From NCBI GenBank assembly GCA_021927905.1, contig BLLK01000056.1:248001-312000 (forward strand): 64,000 bases of DNA. The letters are read 5' to 3'. Numbering within the stretch: the first letter of the stretch is position 1; every line of letters begins with the position of its first letter. Source of the DNA: Chaetoceros tenuissimus (taxonomy: Eukaryota > Bacillariophyta > Thalassiosirophyceae > Chaetocerotales > Chaetocerotaceae). A program made the translations under genes and the position numbers. Below the pieces are notes generated by a model that had not been told where the DNA came from, did not search any database, and was given only the letters and a program-made list of their open reading frames with translations. Below, one piece after another: positions 1-9,172 of this stretch.

Positions 1-2
1 GT

Positions 3-622
3 CTTGTATCTTTATTTGTAGTACCAGTCATTTCCGCAGCTGGAGATTTTGGTGCATTCGATCAGGGATTGTCCTATGGAAAACGCGGTTGCGCTTGCCT
101 TGATTGCTCTTGTTATTGCTGTTGGTATGAAAGTCTACTACAAAGTGAAATGTCAGAAGAAGAGAGAAAAGAACGTAGAAAAGCAAAGGAAACTAATTTC
201 GCTCTGGTGATTGGGGCAATTGTTGCTACAGCATATCCTTCTTATGTCGCTGTTTGGGAAATCTATCTTGGAGACTCTGAGGATGGAATGTCTGATGATT
301 CATGCAAAGATGTCGATACTACATTTTATTCATCTGATTTGCATGACCTTGTGAGATGTGACTCGTTGGACGATTATATAATGTGTAGCAAGTTGGATAT
401 CCGTAAGCACTGTAGAGTCACATGCGATAGCTGCGATGAAGTATTTTTCAATGACAACGATGATTTCTTTGATCGTGACTCTAGTAAGAAAGGCGTACCG
501 GATGAAGTTATGCTTATATCTTTTATTATTGGGCTATTGCTACTAATTATTGGCATATATGTCCGTATTCAACTTTACTCTACTTCTGCAGAAGAATGGC
601 GAGAAACAGTCGAGAGAGAAAA
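3..622 (+). CDS. 5'-partial membrane protein with ShKT-like Cys domain, 3' end cut by a retrotransposon
   Basis: The frame is open from the left edge of the window, so the 5' end lies outside; the first in-frame ATG inside the window is at 150. Visible in order: a Cys-rich stretch (CACLDCSCYCC), a charged segment (EEERKERRKAKE), a hydrophobic segment (FALVIGAIVATAYPSYVAVW), an acidic region with six cysteines spaced as in ShKT-like domains (ending HCRVTCDSC), a second TM segment (VMLISFIIGLLLLIIGIY) and a cytosol-like tail. The LTR of a copia element begins at 623, so the present frame ends at TGA 627-629, inside the LTR. The original 3' end lies at 7395-7461. The gene is likely membrane-bound with the Cys domain in the lumen or outside. 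Function is unknown. ShKT here is a fold name, not evidence of a toxin. Confidence 0.6.
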
Positions 623-851
623 TAGATGAATATCACTGTAATGGATTAGATATGAGATATGACGTAATGACGCATGTCATAACCCTGTCGGATCAGGGAG
701 TTAAGTAGCAGTTGTTTCGTGGAGGATTGTAGTTCACCACTTACTTCTTTACTCAATAACCATAAGTTTTCTTATTACAAGTATCAATACAAACAATACC
801 TCTACATTACTAATTGTACCAAACTAAGGTGAGCACACCTATATTTGTCTA
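623..851 (+). repeat. 5' LTR of the copia element
   Basis: The 229 bp LTR begins TAGATGAATA and ends TATTTGTCTA. The ends form an imperfect inverted repeat (8 of 10 positions), not the usual TG...CA. Boundaries come from comparison with the 3' copy: base 622 differs from 7161, and base 852 differs from 7391. The probable U3 part carries TGACGT at 660-665, TGACGC at 668-673 and an ATGAC...GTCAT arm pair, which are CRE/AP-1-like motifs. Confidence 0.9.
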
Positions 852-864
852 GTTTATCAGACCC
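852..864 (+). other. Possible tRNA primer-binding site
   Basis: Directly after the 5' LTR the sequence GTTTATCAGACCC shares TATCAGA with the common copia primer site complementary to initiator methionine tRNA. The match is partial, so the primer assignment is tentative. Confidence 0.35.
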
Positions 865-1223
865 AGCACAATTGGTTGTGTTGGGGATGTTGTTTGTTTG
901 AAAATCAGGATGGATCCGGAGGTATCACCGGCATGTAGTTTAACTATCCATCGAGATTTGTGACTGGCAAGAACATAGTGGACTTGAGTCCCAAAGCCCT
1001 GCCCTTTGGGCTCCAACATGGGGTGTTTAGATTCAGCTGAATCGCCACACAGCAGTGTGTTTAACAAGAGAATAGGTCTGATCAACCTATTATATGAGAG
1101 GTGATTTGTTGTTGGTTCACCACATGTGTTTCATCACATGAATCTCATGATACGTCAGCGGGTGAAAGTCCCTGTCACAACTCACCATTACTAACTCTTT
1201 CTTACCCAAACTAAGTATCCGAG
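852..1223 (+). other. Untranslated leader of the copia element
   Basis: 372 bases between the 5' LTR and the gag ATG. No coding frame with family similarity is visible. It would hold the primer site and packaging signals, but none beyond the primer site can be pointed to. Confidence 0.6.
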
Positions 1224-2807
1224 ATGCAGAATCAAGCGAACCAGCAACCACCACAAGCAGCAGCAGCAGCAGCTGTACCTCCGTTGCCTCAGTGGCAGAT
1301 TGATGCAAACAACCTCGGTCTGGATGTGGAAGAAAGAGAGCTTCACAGGTTGCTCTGTGACTTTCATAATTTTACTCGTGCCCAGTATGTGGCCTTGAGA
1401 GAGGAGGGTTACGGTACCCTCCACGAGTTACGCAATTGGAAACACAAGGATATTCGATCCTTGTTGAAGGACCTCAGTAACAGACCTAATACTAGAGGGG
1501 GTCAGAGATTCGGTGATAAGAGAATCAGAGAAGTTCAGGCTATTGCTTGGTTTGTGAATGATGCAACTTCCAGAGGAGTCCCTATTAACTTAGCTGTGTA
1601 TCAGCATGATCCGGATGTATGTATGCAAAACTCCGCACTTGCAGCTGATCACGTTGAGCAGGATACTACTAAGGCTGGGAAACCAGATAAGTTTGAATAT
1701 GCAAACTGGATCACATGGGAGGAATCCGTAGAGGTTTACCTTGAATCCGTGATTAGTAATGCAAATGGAGCCCCACTGTCCTATGTTATCAGAAAGGACT
1801 TACCTCCAAATACTAACTGGAACAGCCTTGACAAGTTACAACAACGTATCTACACTCCTGTTTTACAAGGTTTTGCATTCAACCTTGACACGAAGGAAGT
1901 TCTTACCTTGATGAAGGAGCTTTGTCTTGGTACTGATGCCGAAGTCTGGATCAAGAACATCAAATGCGGCAGACTAGCTATGATAGCACTCCATAAACAA
2001 TGTGATGGACCGGATGAAGCGAAGAAAAGGACATTGGAAGCAGAGGCTAAGCTCAAGAAGTTGTGCTACAAATATGAACATTCCTTTCCTTTTGAGAAAT
2101 TCATCACAAGAATGGAAAATTGCTTCAAGGTATTTGAGAGATACAACATGCCAATGTATGAGCAACAGAAAGTTGAGAAGCTTTTTGATAAATGCCAAAA
2201 TAGTCACCCTGAATTCAAAATGGAAGTAGCGCTCTGTAGAAGCCAGCAAACTACTTTCATCGGGGCTATCACATATTTGAAGGTTGCAGTTGCACGAATC
2301 TTTCCAGATGACAAGAGAGGCGGTGGACGTCAACGTCAGATTGCAGCAGTGGGGAAGAAGATCAATGGTGTAGATCTTAGTGACTTTTCCAAGACCTATA
2401 GTGCAGATGAAGTAAGGAAGCTTAAGTCAACAAAAGAGGGTAAAGACGCTTGGTTTGCTTTCTTGAGGGACCCAAGACGTAAATCTAAGAGGAAGGAGTA
2501 CAATAAAAGGAAGAATTCCGACCAGAGAAAGATCCAGGCGTTGGAGAAGAAGTTGAAGGCAGCTGAAGAGTCTCCTAATACCAATAATGATGATGGTTCC
2601 AACATGGATGAGAGCCAGCAGCGAATGGTGGCTGCTACCATCACTGGTGTCATGAATGCTTCACGTCAAAATGCACAACAGATTCAATTCCCGCTAAATG
2701 GTCGTCATGCTAGTATTAGATCTGCGCAAAGATCTGCCGCTGGATCTGATGGGGGATCCGTTGTTTCTGGAGTGACTCAGTTTGATCACCTTGGTAACCC
2801 ATTATGA
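1224..2807 (+). CDS. Gag-like protein of the copia element
   Basis: 527 residues from ATG 1224 to TGA 2805-2807. The protein starts with a Gln/Ala-rich stretch. It continues with a helical region containing NLGLDVEERELHRLL and LREEGYGTLHELRNWKHKDI, a central capsid-like region and a basic C-terminal third (DPRRKSKRKEYNKRKNSDQ). No CCHC zinc knuckle is visible. It should form the virus-like particle and bind the element's RNA. The stop lies in the context TTA TGA CTA GGA and is followed in the same frame by pol with no further stop, so Gag-Pol is probably made by stop-codon readthrough. The ATG is the first in this frame after the leader. Confidence 0.88.
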   Translation: MQNQANQQPPQAAAAAAVPPLPQWQIDANNLGLDVEERELHRLLCDFHNFTRAQYVALREEGYGTLHELRNWKHKDIRSLLKDLSNRPNTRGGQRFGDKRIREVQAIAWFVNDATSRGVPINLAVYQHDPDVCMQNSALAADHVEQDTTKAGKPDKFEYANWITWEESVEVYLESVISNANGAPLSYVIRKDLPPNTNWNSLDKLQQRIYTPVLQGFAFNLDTKEVLTLMKELCLGTDAEVWIKNIKCGRLAMIALHKQCDGPDEAKKRTLEAEAKLKKLCYKYEHSFPFEKFITRMENCFKVFERYNMPMYEQQKVEKLFDKCQNSHPEFKMEVALCRSQQTTFIGAITYLKVAVARIFPDDKRGGGRQRQIAAVGKKINGVDLSDFSKTYSADEVRKLKSTKEGKDAWFAFLRDPRRKSKRKEYNKRKNSDQRKIQALEKKLKAAEESPNTNNDDGSNMDESQQRMVAATITGVMNASRQNAQQIQFPLNGRHASIRSAQRSAAGSDGGSVVSGVTQFDHLGNPL

Positions 2808-3798
2808 CTAGGAAATGTCTTCATATCAATGGTTATGGTATTGCTATTTTCTTTTGCCCTACGTGCTTCATGGTATTCAAAGTATTGCCATGGTAGAAAG
2901 GTTTATAACATCCGTTCAGGTGACAGGAGATTCATCAGTAGAGTGAAAAGACAACGTGGAAATGGGGAGATATTTTATGAGCCACTGCCTACAGAGATCG
3001 ACAATCACGCAGACACCATCTGCTTCGGAAAGAACTTTCGTCCCGTATATTTCACTTCACAAGTATGCACAGTTTCACCATTCTTGGATTTGTATGACTC
3101 ACGACAAGATGTACCGATATGTACTGGTGTTACAGCTGTTGACCTCAACGATGGAGCAACAATACTTTTGGAAGCTGGACAGGGACTATACTTCGGTAAT
3201 GAAATGGATAGATCTCTGATCAATCCAAATCAGTTGAGAGCTTTTGGTATTCCTGTTTGCGATGATCCTACAGATCAGCATAGAAAGCTTGGAATTGACT
3301 TAGGTAAAGAGCATGTTCCTATGACAATGAAAGGCAGCATATGTGGCTTTGTATCCCGTTGTCCCACTGATGAAGAACTAGCATCATGTCCAAAGTATCA
3401 AATTTCAGATGAACACACTTGGGATCCTACATCCAAGATTTTCATATCATCCTTGAATGTCGGATGGGGAGAAGATGGATACATAGCAAGCGAGTTCACT
3501 AGAAATATTTCACAGGTGAAATCTATTACAAATGATGATGTTTTATTTGATAATTCTCACTACTTTCATGAATTTGATAGAGCACTAGCACGTTCTGGTC
3601 TAGGACCGGATCAACTGAGTGACAGGATGGTCGCTGATGTGACTTCCAACAAACGTCATCATGGTACAGATGCCAATCTGCTTTCTAGGAAGTGGGGTAT
3701 TGGACTCAAGAAGGCTCGAGATACCATAGCGAAGACAACGCAGTTTAACATCCGTTCAGCATTGCTACCTTTGACACGTAGATACAGAACCGACCTAC
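2808..3798 (+). CDS. Copia pol, first part: protease and start of integrase
   Basis: This frame is in phase with gag and separated from it only by TGA 2805-2807; the first ATG after the stop is at 2829. It contains the aspartic protease core (EIDNHADTICFG), then blocks typical of diatom copia pol (LINPNQLRAFGIPVCDDPTD, CPKYQISDEHTWDP) and the pre-integrase block LLSRKWGIGLKKARDT. Family homology should continue after about 3798 in the next frame; the frame itself runs to a stop at 3845 but is judged non-homologous there. The product would cleave Gag-Pol and supply the N-terminal part of integrase. Without readthrough the region could only start at ATG 2829, which would break the usual Gag-Pol ratio control. 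Confidence 0.82.
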
Positions 3799-6700
3799 CT
3801 ACTGTCACAGCGTTTGAAGAGGTTATCAGCGAGATTCTATACTGATACCGCTTTTAGCAAGATCGGGGACTCTCTTAGGGGAAACTCATGTGTACAAATA
3901 TTCACTGATGGTGACGGATCTATCTTCGCATATCCCTTAAAGTCTAAATCAGATTGTGGTGATTCACTGCAAGAACTGTGCTCTCAAGTTGGTGTTCCTA
4001 GAGAACTCCATCGCGACAATGCTCCTGAGATGAGTGGCAGTGAGACCTCTTTCATGAAACTTTGTAGATCTAACAAAATTATATCTTCCTACACAGAACC
4101 ACATTCGCCTTGGCAGAACAAATGTGAGAACATTATAGGTGTAATTATGAAGAAGGCGAAAGCTAGGAGAGTAAGGAGAAGGATACCGAACAAGGTTTGG
4201 GACTACCAGATTGTGTGGGAATGTCAAATTTATTCCCGTACTTGTCATAATGGAAAGGATACTGGATTGGAGAGATTAACTGGTGACACAATTGACATAT
4301 CCGAGTGGCTAGATTTTGAGTTCTACGACTTAGTATGGTTCTGGGACGATAGGGATGATGAGGCAAAACCTAGTGTTGGAAGGTGGTTAGGAGTATCGCA
4401 CCATGTCGGAAGCGCTCTTTGTTATTATATATTGACCGACAAGGGAGAAGTCATATCGAGAACAACTGTACAGCACATTCCAAGAGAGGAATTCGTAAAG
4501 CCGGATGTCCAGGAAGCAGTCAAATCATATCATTCATCTTTAGATCAGTTCTTAGGACAGGACCAATATATCTATCCACAGGAAGACAATGAATTTATTA
4601 GAGATGATGTTGAAGCTGATATTGGAACTGGGTTCTCAGATGAGGATCTAGGTATGATGCTAGTAGCTCTAGATGTAGATGCATTTGTAGTGGCTGACGA
4701 TGCTGAGACAGAATCGGATACATACGATAAGTATATTGGTGCTGAAATTTCACTTCCTAATGCTGCTGACAATAAACTTATGGCTAAAGTTCGCAGGAAA
4801 GTTAAGAGCAACGACCTGAATGAAGATGCCAATTATAACCCAATTCTTGATAACTCCATATATGAAGTCCAGTTCAGTGATGGATCTACTGAGGAAATAT
4901 CAGCGAATGTAATCGCAGAGAATATGCTATCACAGGTGGACGCAGAAGGTCATCACTTCCAGATCTTAAAGGAAATCTCTGATCACAAGAAGAACTGGAA
5001 CGCATTATCCGTATCTGAAGGTTTCCACACTAGGAGAGGTAGTACCCAGAAGATACCGAGGAAGACAACCCGAGGCTGGGATCTATTGGTGGAATGGAAG
5101 GACGGTTCCATGGATTGGATCAAATTATCTGCACTGAAGGAATCATACCCAGTACAACTTGCTGAGTATGCAGTGGCAAATGGTATCGACCATGAACCGG
5201 CTTTCAACTGGTGGGTGAAGAAGACCTTGCGCAGGAGAGATAGGATTATAAGCAAAGTCAAATCCAAGTACTGGCGTACAACTCATAAGTTTGGGATCAG
5301 GATCCCTAAGACTGTGGCAGAGGCTTACAAGATCGACCAACTCACTGGAACAGACTTTTGGACCAAAGCTATTGAGAAGGAAATGTCAAATGTCCGTATA
5401 GCGTTTGAAAGATTAGAAGGCGTCACGAGAGAGGAAATGGAAACTGGTAAGGTGAAACCAGGTTATAAGTTTTGTGGCACTCACATGATTTTTGATATAA
5501 AGATGGACGGAAAATTTACGCGAAAAGCAAGGTTGGTTGCGGACGGGCACAAGACTGATGCTCCAGCATCGATCACCTACTCAAGCGTAGTGTCCAGAGA
5601 CAGTGTTAGAATCTGTTTGATGGTGGCATCCTTGAATGGGTTGAATGTCTTCGCTTGTGACATTGGTAATGCTTATTTGAATGCAAACTGTCGAGAAAAG
5701 CTATGGACTGTTGCAGGTGCTGAGTTTGGTAGCGAAAAGGATTCAGTTATGATCATCGCCCGAGCATTGTACGGTTTAAAGTCATCAGGAGCAGCATGGC
5801 GAGCCAAGCTTGCAGAAACAATGTCAGAGATTGGATATTTCCCATCACAGGCAGATCAAGATGTTTGGATGAAGGCTGCTAACAAGGCGGATGGTACTCC
5901 ATATTATAAGTATATGCTCGTCTATGTTGATGACATTTTGCATATTGCTGAGGATCCAACAGTGGATATGGCACTAATAAATTCTATTTATAGGTTGAAG
6001 GAAGGTGTAGGACCACCAGATAGATATCTTGGTGGCACCATGGAGAAAGTTCAAATTCAAGATGGCTCTTCAGCTTGGAGCATGAACTGTGTGGAATACT
6101 TGAAAGGTGCAATTGAAAATGTGGACAACCAACTGCAGGATCATGATTCAGCGTTGAAGAATTATGGTGATGGTAAGAGACCATACCCTTCTTCTTATCG
6201 TCCCGAGATGGATGTAACACAGGAGTTAGATGCGGAGTTGATGAATAGGTTCCAGCAATATATTGGAGTATTAAGGTGGGCGATCGAACTCGGCAGGATA
6301 GATGTGATGACCGAAGTAAGTTGCTTGTCCCAGCATTTAGCAAGTCCAAGAGAAGGACATTTGAATGCGGTGTACAAGATTTTCAGGTATCTCCAGAAGA
6401 ATCTATCCAATAATCCAGGTCGATTAGTCTTTGACGGTTCCTATCCTGAGACGGATCCGAAAATGTTCGTGAACTCTGTGACAGATTCGGCTGAGTGGAA
6501 TGATTTCTACCCAGAAGCAGCTGAGAAATTTCCTGCCAAGAAAGTGGAACCTTTGGGTAATCCGGTTGTAGTGAGAGCATATGTAGATGCAAACCATGCT
6601 GGGAATTTGAAGAATCGAAGATCCCACTCAGGTATCCTCATTTATGTGAACAATGCTCCTATTATTTGGTATAGTAAGAGACAAAATACGGTTGAGTCAT

Positions 6701-7062
6701 CTAGTTTTGGTTCCGAATACATTGCATTAAGGATTTGTACTGAGATGGTAGAGGCCTTGAGGTACAAGCTTAGATGTTTTGGTATTCCAATTGACGGCCC
6801 AGCGGAAGTATATTGTGATAATCAATCTGTAGTGACAAACTCTAGCGTCCCATCATCTGTGTTGAACAAAAGGCATAATGCTATTTGCTACCATAGAGTG
6901 AGAGAGGCACAAGCTGCGGGGACTATCATGGTTGGATGGATTAAGGGTGAGTATAATCTTGCAGATCTATTTACCAAGACGACAATGACGGGAGAATTGA
7001 AGCATAGGCTTGTTCATAATATCTTCAATAATGATGCGGCACCTCTGAAGGTGAAGACGTAG
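3799..7062 (+). CDS. Copia pol, second part: integrase core, reverse transcriptase, RNase H
   Basis: The +1 frame relative to the first part of pol, open from 3775. Homology begins near 3799 (LSQRLKRLSARFYTDTAF). The integrase catalytic residues are visible as the D in QIFTDGDGS, the D in HRDNAPE and the E in WQNKCENIIG. Reverse transcriptase follows (FDIKMDGKFTRKARLVADGH, ARALYGLKSSGAAWR, YVDD in LVYVDDILH). RNase H follows that (VRAYVDANHAGN, SSSFGSEYIALR, VYCDNQSVV) and ends with the copia motif LADLFTKTTMTG. There is no ATG at the junction, so the domain can only be translated after a frameshift. A single extra C in GACCTACCTACTG would explain it, by mutation or sequence error. Confidence 0.85.
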   Translation, partial: LLSQRLKRLSARFYTDTAFSKIGDSLRGNSCVQIFTDGDGSIFAYPLKSKSDCGDSLQELCSQVGVPRELHRDNAPEMSGSETSFMKLCRSNKIISSYTEPHSPWQNKCENIIGVIMKKAKARRVRRRIPNKVWDYQIVWECQIYSRTCHNGKDTGLERLTGDTIDISEWLDFEFYDLVWFWDDRDDEAKPSVGRWLGVSHHVGSALCYYILTDKGEVISRTTVQHIPREEFVKPDVQEAVKSYHSSLDQFLGQDQYIYPQEDNEFIRDDVEADIGTGFSDEDLGMMLVALDVDAFVVADDAETESDTYDKYIGAEISLPNAADNKLMAKVRRKVKSNDLNEDANYNPILDNSIYEVQFSDGSTEEISANVIAENMLSQVDAEGHHFQILKEISDHKKNWNALSVSEGFHTRRGSTQKIPRKTTRGWDLLVEWKDGSMDWIKLSALKESYPVQLAEYAVANGIDHEPAFNWWVKKTLRRRDRIISKVKSKYWRTTHKFGIRIPKTVAEAYKIDQLTGTDFWTKAIEKEMSNVRIAFERLEGVTREEMETGKVKPGYKFCGTHMIFDIKMDGKFTRKARLVADGHKTDAPASITYSSVVSRDSVRICLMVASLNGLNVFACDIGNAYLNANCREKLWTVAGAEFGSEKDSVMIIARALYGLKSSGAAWRAKLAETMSEIGYFPSQADQDVWMKAANKADGTPYYKYMLVYVDDILHIAEDPTVDMALINSIYRLKEGVGPPDRYLGGTMEKVQIQDGSSAWSMNCVEYLKGAIENVDNQLQDHDSALKNYGDGKRPYPSSYRPEMDVTQELDAELMNRFQQYIGVLRWAIELGRIDVMTEVSCLSQHLASPREGHLNAVYKIFRYLQKNLSNNPGRLVFDGSYPETDPKMFVNSVTDSAEWNDFYPEAAEKFPAKKVEPLGNPVVVRAYVDANHAGNLKNRRSHSGILIYVNNAPIIWYSKRQNTVESSSFGSEYIALRICTEMVEALRYKLRCFGIPIDGPAEVYCDNQSVVTNSSVPSSVLNKRHNAICYHRVREAQAAGTIMVGWIKGEYNLADLFTKTTMTGELKHRLVHNIFNNDAAPLKVKT

Positions 7063-7161
7063 GTTCTTCCTTCGGGAATACCTCCTGGCATAGCGTGGAA
7101 ACCAGGTTCGGAGTGACAGTGATACAAATTCAGACCAAGAGTGGTATGTATTTGCGGGGAC
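7063..7161 (+). other. 3' untranslated part and polypurine-like tract of the copia element
   Basis: About 100 bases between the pol stop and the 3' LTR. The stretch GCGGGGAC just before the LTR is the only purine-rich candidate for the plus-strand primer. It is short and weak. Confidence 0.35.
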
Positions 7162-7390
7162 TAGATGAATATCACTGTAATGGATTAGATATGAGATATG
7201 ACGTAATGACGCATGTCATAACCCTGTCGGATCAGGGAGTTAAGTAGCAGTTGTTTCGTGGAGGATTGTAGTTCACCACTTACTTCTTTACTCAATAACC
7301 ATAAGTTTTCTTATTACAAGTATCAATACAAACAATACCTCTACATTACTAATTGTACCAAACTAAGGTGAGCACACCTTTATTTGTCTA
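7162..7390 (+). repeat. 3' LTR of the copia element
   Basis: 229 bp, identical to the 5' LTR except T7380 in place of A841. It is followed directly by AAAA (7391-7394), the second copy of the flanking tetranucleotide, and then by the orphaned end of the host frame. Confidence 0.9.
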
Positions 7391-7394
7391 AAAA

Positions 7395-7461
7395 GCAGGC
7401 AAAAATAGATAAGTGGCATGGAGTGGAAGAGTCCCAATCTATTGTAGAAAGATCTCAGTAA
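7395..7461 (+). pseudogene. Orphaned 3' end of the host membrane-protein gene
   Basis: If the element and one AAAA copy are removed, the host frame ending at 622 runs straight into this segment. It stays open for 22 more codons, rich in charged residues (including DKWHGVEESQ), and ends at TAA 7459-7461. The element therefore sits inside the coding region and replaces the last 22 codons with two residues read from the LTR. That the segment was coding before insertion is inference from the restored frame. Confidence 0.65.
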
Positions 7462-7734
7462 ATACAATTTGAGCTTACTATATTCTTGTTGAAATTGCAG
7501 TCTGTGCTTTATATCATTACTATGTTTATTGCGAATTTCACCCTGTCTTTCTGGCTGGTTTCTTACACACCGTTTTCATTCCTAATTCGGAACATCTTTT
7601 CTCGAAATGTTCTTTACCCTTCTTGATTCTTGAACATATACTCTCTTTACGCCAAAATTTCAAAATTTATTCAAACTTTAAAATTTTTCTTTTCTTCTGA
7701 AAAAAGAATGCATGAGAATCATGAGAGCCGTACA

Positions 7735-8223
7735 CTATGCTGCACTATTATTCAATTGATCGAAAATACTTGGTTGCATGGAAGTTGAATTGTGTTCTTT
7801 TTGTGTGGGCATATCTTTTGCTTCTGCATCCTCATTATGAACAATGCCTGTAGCTGTAGGAAGAGATTGCTGTAGACCGCTTTCAACATCCTGCATATCA
7901 ACCTTGTTTTCATTTTGACTGTATACATGATTGTTGTAATCAGTCATTCCAGCAGTAGCTTCCATAGTAGGAGGAGGCTCATGCACATGATTATCATGAG
8001 GATCGTTCGAGACACTCTCGTTTCTTTTCGATTGCCAATATGTATATCTAATAATGAGTACTCCAAATATAGTCAATATAATTCCTGGAAGAGTGAGTTG
8101 AGATGCATCATTGCCATCCCTACGTATAAAATATGTAGGTACCAAAAGTCCAAATCCACTTGCAAAGAGTGTACATCCTATAAAAAATAAAAGTTTGGAG
8201 TTCGTGCTAGACAACATGGACAT
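7735..8223 (-). CDS. Small two-TM protein, tandem family member 1
   Basis: 162 residues from ATG 8223. Two hydrophobic helices are visible (LLFFIGCTLFASGFGLLVP, about residues 11-29, and LPGIILTIFGVLIIRYTYW, about 45-63), joined by a short loop. A long hydrophilic tail follows, containing DMQDVESGLQQS. The same plan (two helices, then a tail with a D-V/I-E-S motif) is seen in the two genes that follow at 8792 and 9780, and flanking DNA is duplicated between the units. This copy lacks the MKIYxPxxxIT start seen in the other two. The gene shows no recognisable catalytic or transport motif, and its function is unknown. Confidence 0.6.
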   Translation of the reverse strand: MSMLSSTNSKLLFFIGCTLFASGFGLLVPTYFIRRDGNDASQLTLPGIILTIFGVLIIRYTYWQSKRNESVSNDPHDNHVHEPPPTMEATAGMTDYNNHVYSQNENKVDMQDVESGLQQSLPTATGIVHNEDAEAKDMPTQKEHNSTSMQPSIFDQLNNSAA

Positions 8224-8791
8224 TTTCAGGTTTCGAATGCAATAACGCGAAAGAATAAATACATAAATGAATGTGATAAATGCTGCAAAAGGGTGTGCGT
8301 AAATGAATACTCATGTGTTTTTAAATACAAACAGAGAAGAACTAGCGTTGAAGTCGAAAATTGGCGAATAAATGTGTCAATCCCATCAAAACAGACTACT
8401 TCCTTTTCAATCCTCAGTTTCATCTTTACTTTCCATAAGTACGAAACTATACTCAAGGAAGTGAATATGATGTTACATTTGTTATAAATACAATATTACA
8501 TATATCGAAATACTTTTATACATCGACACTCTTTTTTCCTGGATAAGGACATCTTCTTATTGTGAAAGAAATTTATTCGAAATGATGCCTCCAAGCATAA
8601 CCTACACAGCCAGTTTTATTCTTCAAATGATTGGAATGGCTTGAATGTATGCAAGTTGGATTCACATGAAAAATATATTTCTGACTTGTTTTTTATTCCT
8701 GTACTTCAATTTTCATTTCCTATACTTTTGCTACAATTGTATTCTCATCATGAACATCCTCACCACTGCAATGCGCATTAGGAACAAGTGA
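8224..8791. other. Intergenic, holds part of a ~950 bp duplicated block
   Basis: No gene is seen. Bases 8371-8411 are identical to 9320-9360 (41 bp), and similarity continues to about 8660 versus 9635. It covers the upstream region of member 1 and the downstream region of member 2. Confidence 0.6.
8371..8660. repeat. Tandem duplicated block, copy 1
   Basis: Matches 9320-9635 with a period of about 949 bp. The first 41 bases are identical; after that the match is interrupted but clear (TACTTTT.TACATCGACA, CTCCAAGCATAA.CTA, GATTGGAATGGCTTGA-like words). The block marks a local tandem duplication. Confidence 0.7.
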
Positions 8792-9172
8792 TTACTGTGA
8801 ATGACTCTCAATGTCGTGAGTATCAACTTTCTTTTCAGCAACACGAGAAATTTCATTATTTATAGGCCAATCAGCAGGTATACCTTTGTGGCTTTCTTGA
8901 TGATTCTTCTCAAGAGGACGAGACGAACAATCGGATGGACTCTCATTCTTTTCAATCTGGGTCCAGCAAGAAAAAAGAAATGCAAACAAAAGGCAAGGTA
9001 GCCCCAAGTAAAATGCTACCCGGTCGAAATATTTTTGACCAAAGAGACGAATGAACCATGTTCCTAAACACAAGACTGCAATGAATAACATATACTTTCC
9101 ACTGTGACCAATAAAATCATCATTTTGTTTTTCGACGCATGTAATGACACAAAATGGTACATATATTTTCAT
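8792..9172 (-). CDS. Small two-TM protein, tandem family member 2
   Basis: 126 residues from ATG 9172. It starts MKIYVPFCVITC, matching MVKIYTPCYEITF of member 3. The TM segments are about residues 26-44 (KYMLFIAVLCLGTWFIRLF) and 50-70 (DRVAFYLGLPCLLFAFLFSCW). The tail ends DTHDIESHSQ, the same D-I/V-E-S motif as its neighbours. It has a shorter tail than the other two. A role in the membrane is all that can be said. The family is probably lineage-specific and expanded by tandem duplication. Confidence 0.55.
   Translation of the reverse strand: MKIYVPFCVITCVEKQNDDFIGHSGKYMLFIAVLCLGTWFIRLFGQKYFDRVAFYLGLPCLLFAFLFSCWTQIEKNESPSDCSSRPLEKNHQESHKGIPADWPINNEISRVAEKKVDTHDIESHSQ

Larger units (their letters stand above)
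623..7390 (+). mobile_element. Full-length Ty1/copia LTR retrotransposon (diatom CoDi type)
   Basis: A 6,768 bp element bounded by two 229 bp LTRs (623-851 and 7162-7390) that differ at one base only (A841 versus T7380). It is flanked by AAAA on both sides (619-622 and 7391-7394), read as a 4 bp target duplication. Internal order is gag, protease, integrase, reverse transcriptase, RNase H, which defines copia rather than gypsy. The GAG/protease region (DNHADT), the LLSRKWGIGL block and the integrase resemble diatom CoDi elements; this is from memory of the family. Gag and pol share one frame but are split by a TGA at 2805. A second break, a +1 frame change near 3799, falls inside the integrase. 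The near-identical LTRs indicate a very recent insertion. Confidence 0.93.

Noticed and set aside
849-1085. Minus-strand frame in the leader of the copia element
   Set aside because: Short, overlaps the LTR edge and likely primer site, and has no recognisable domain.
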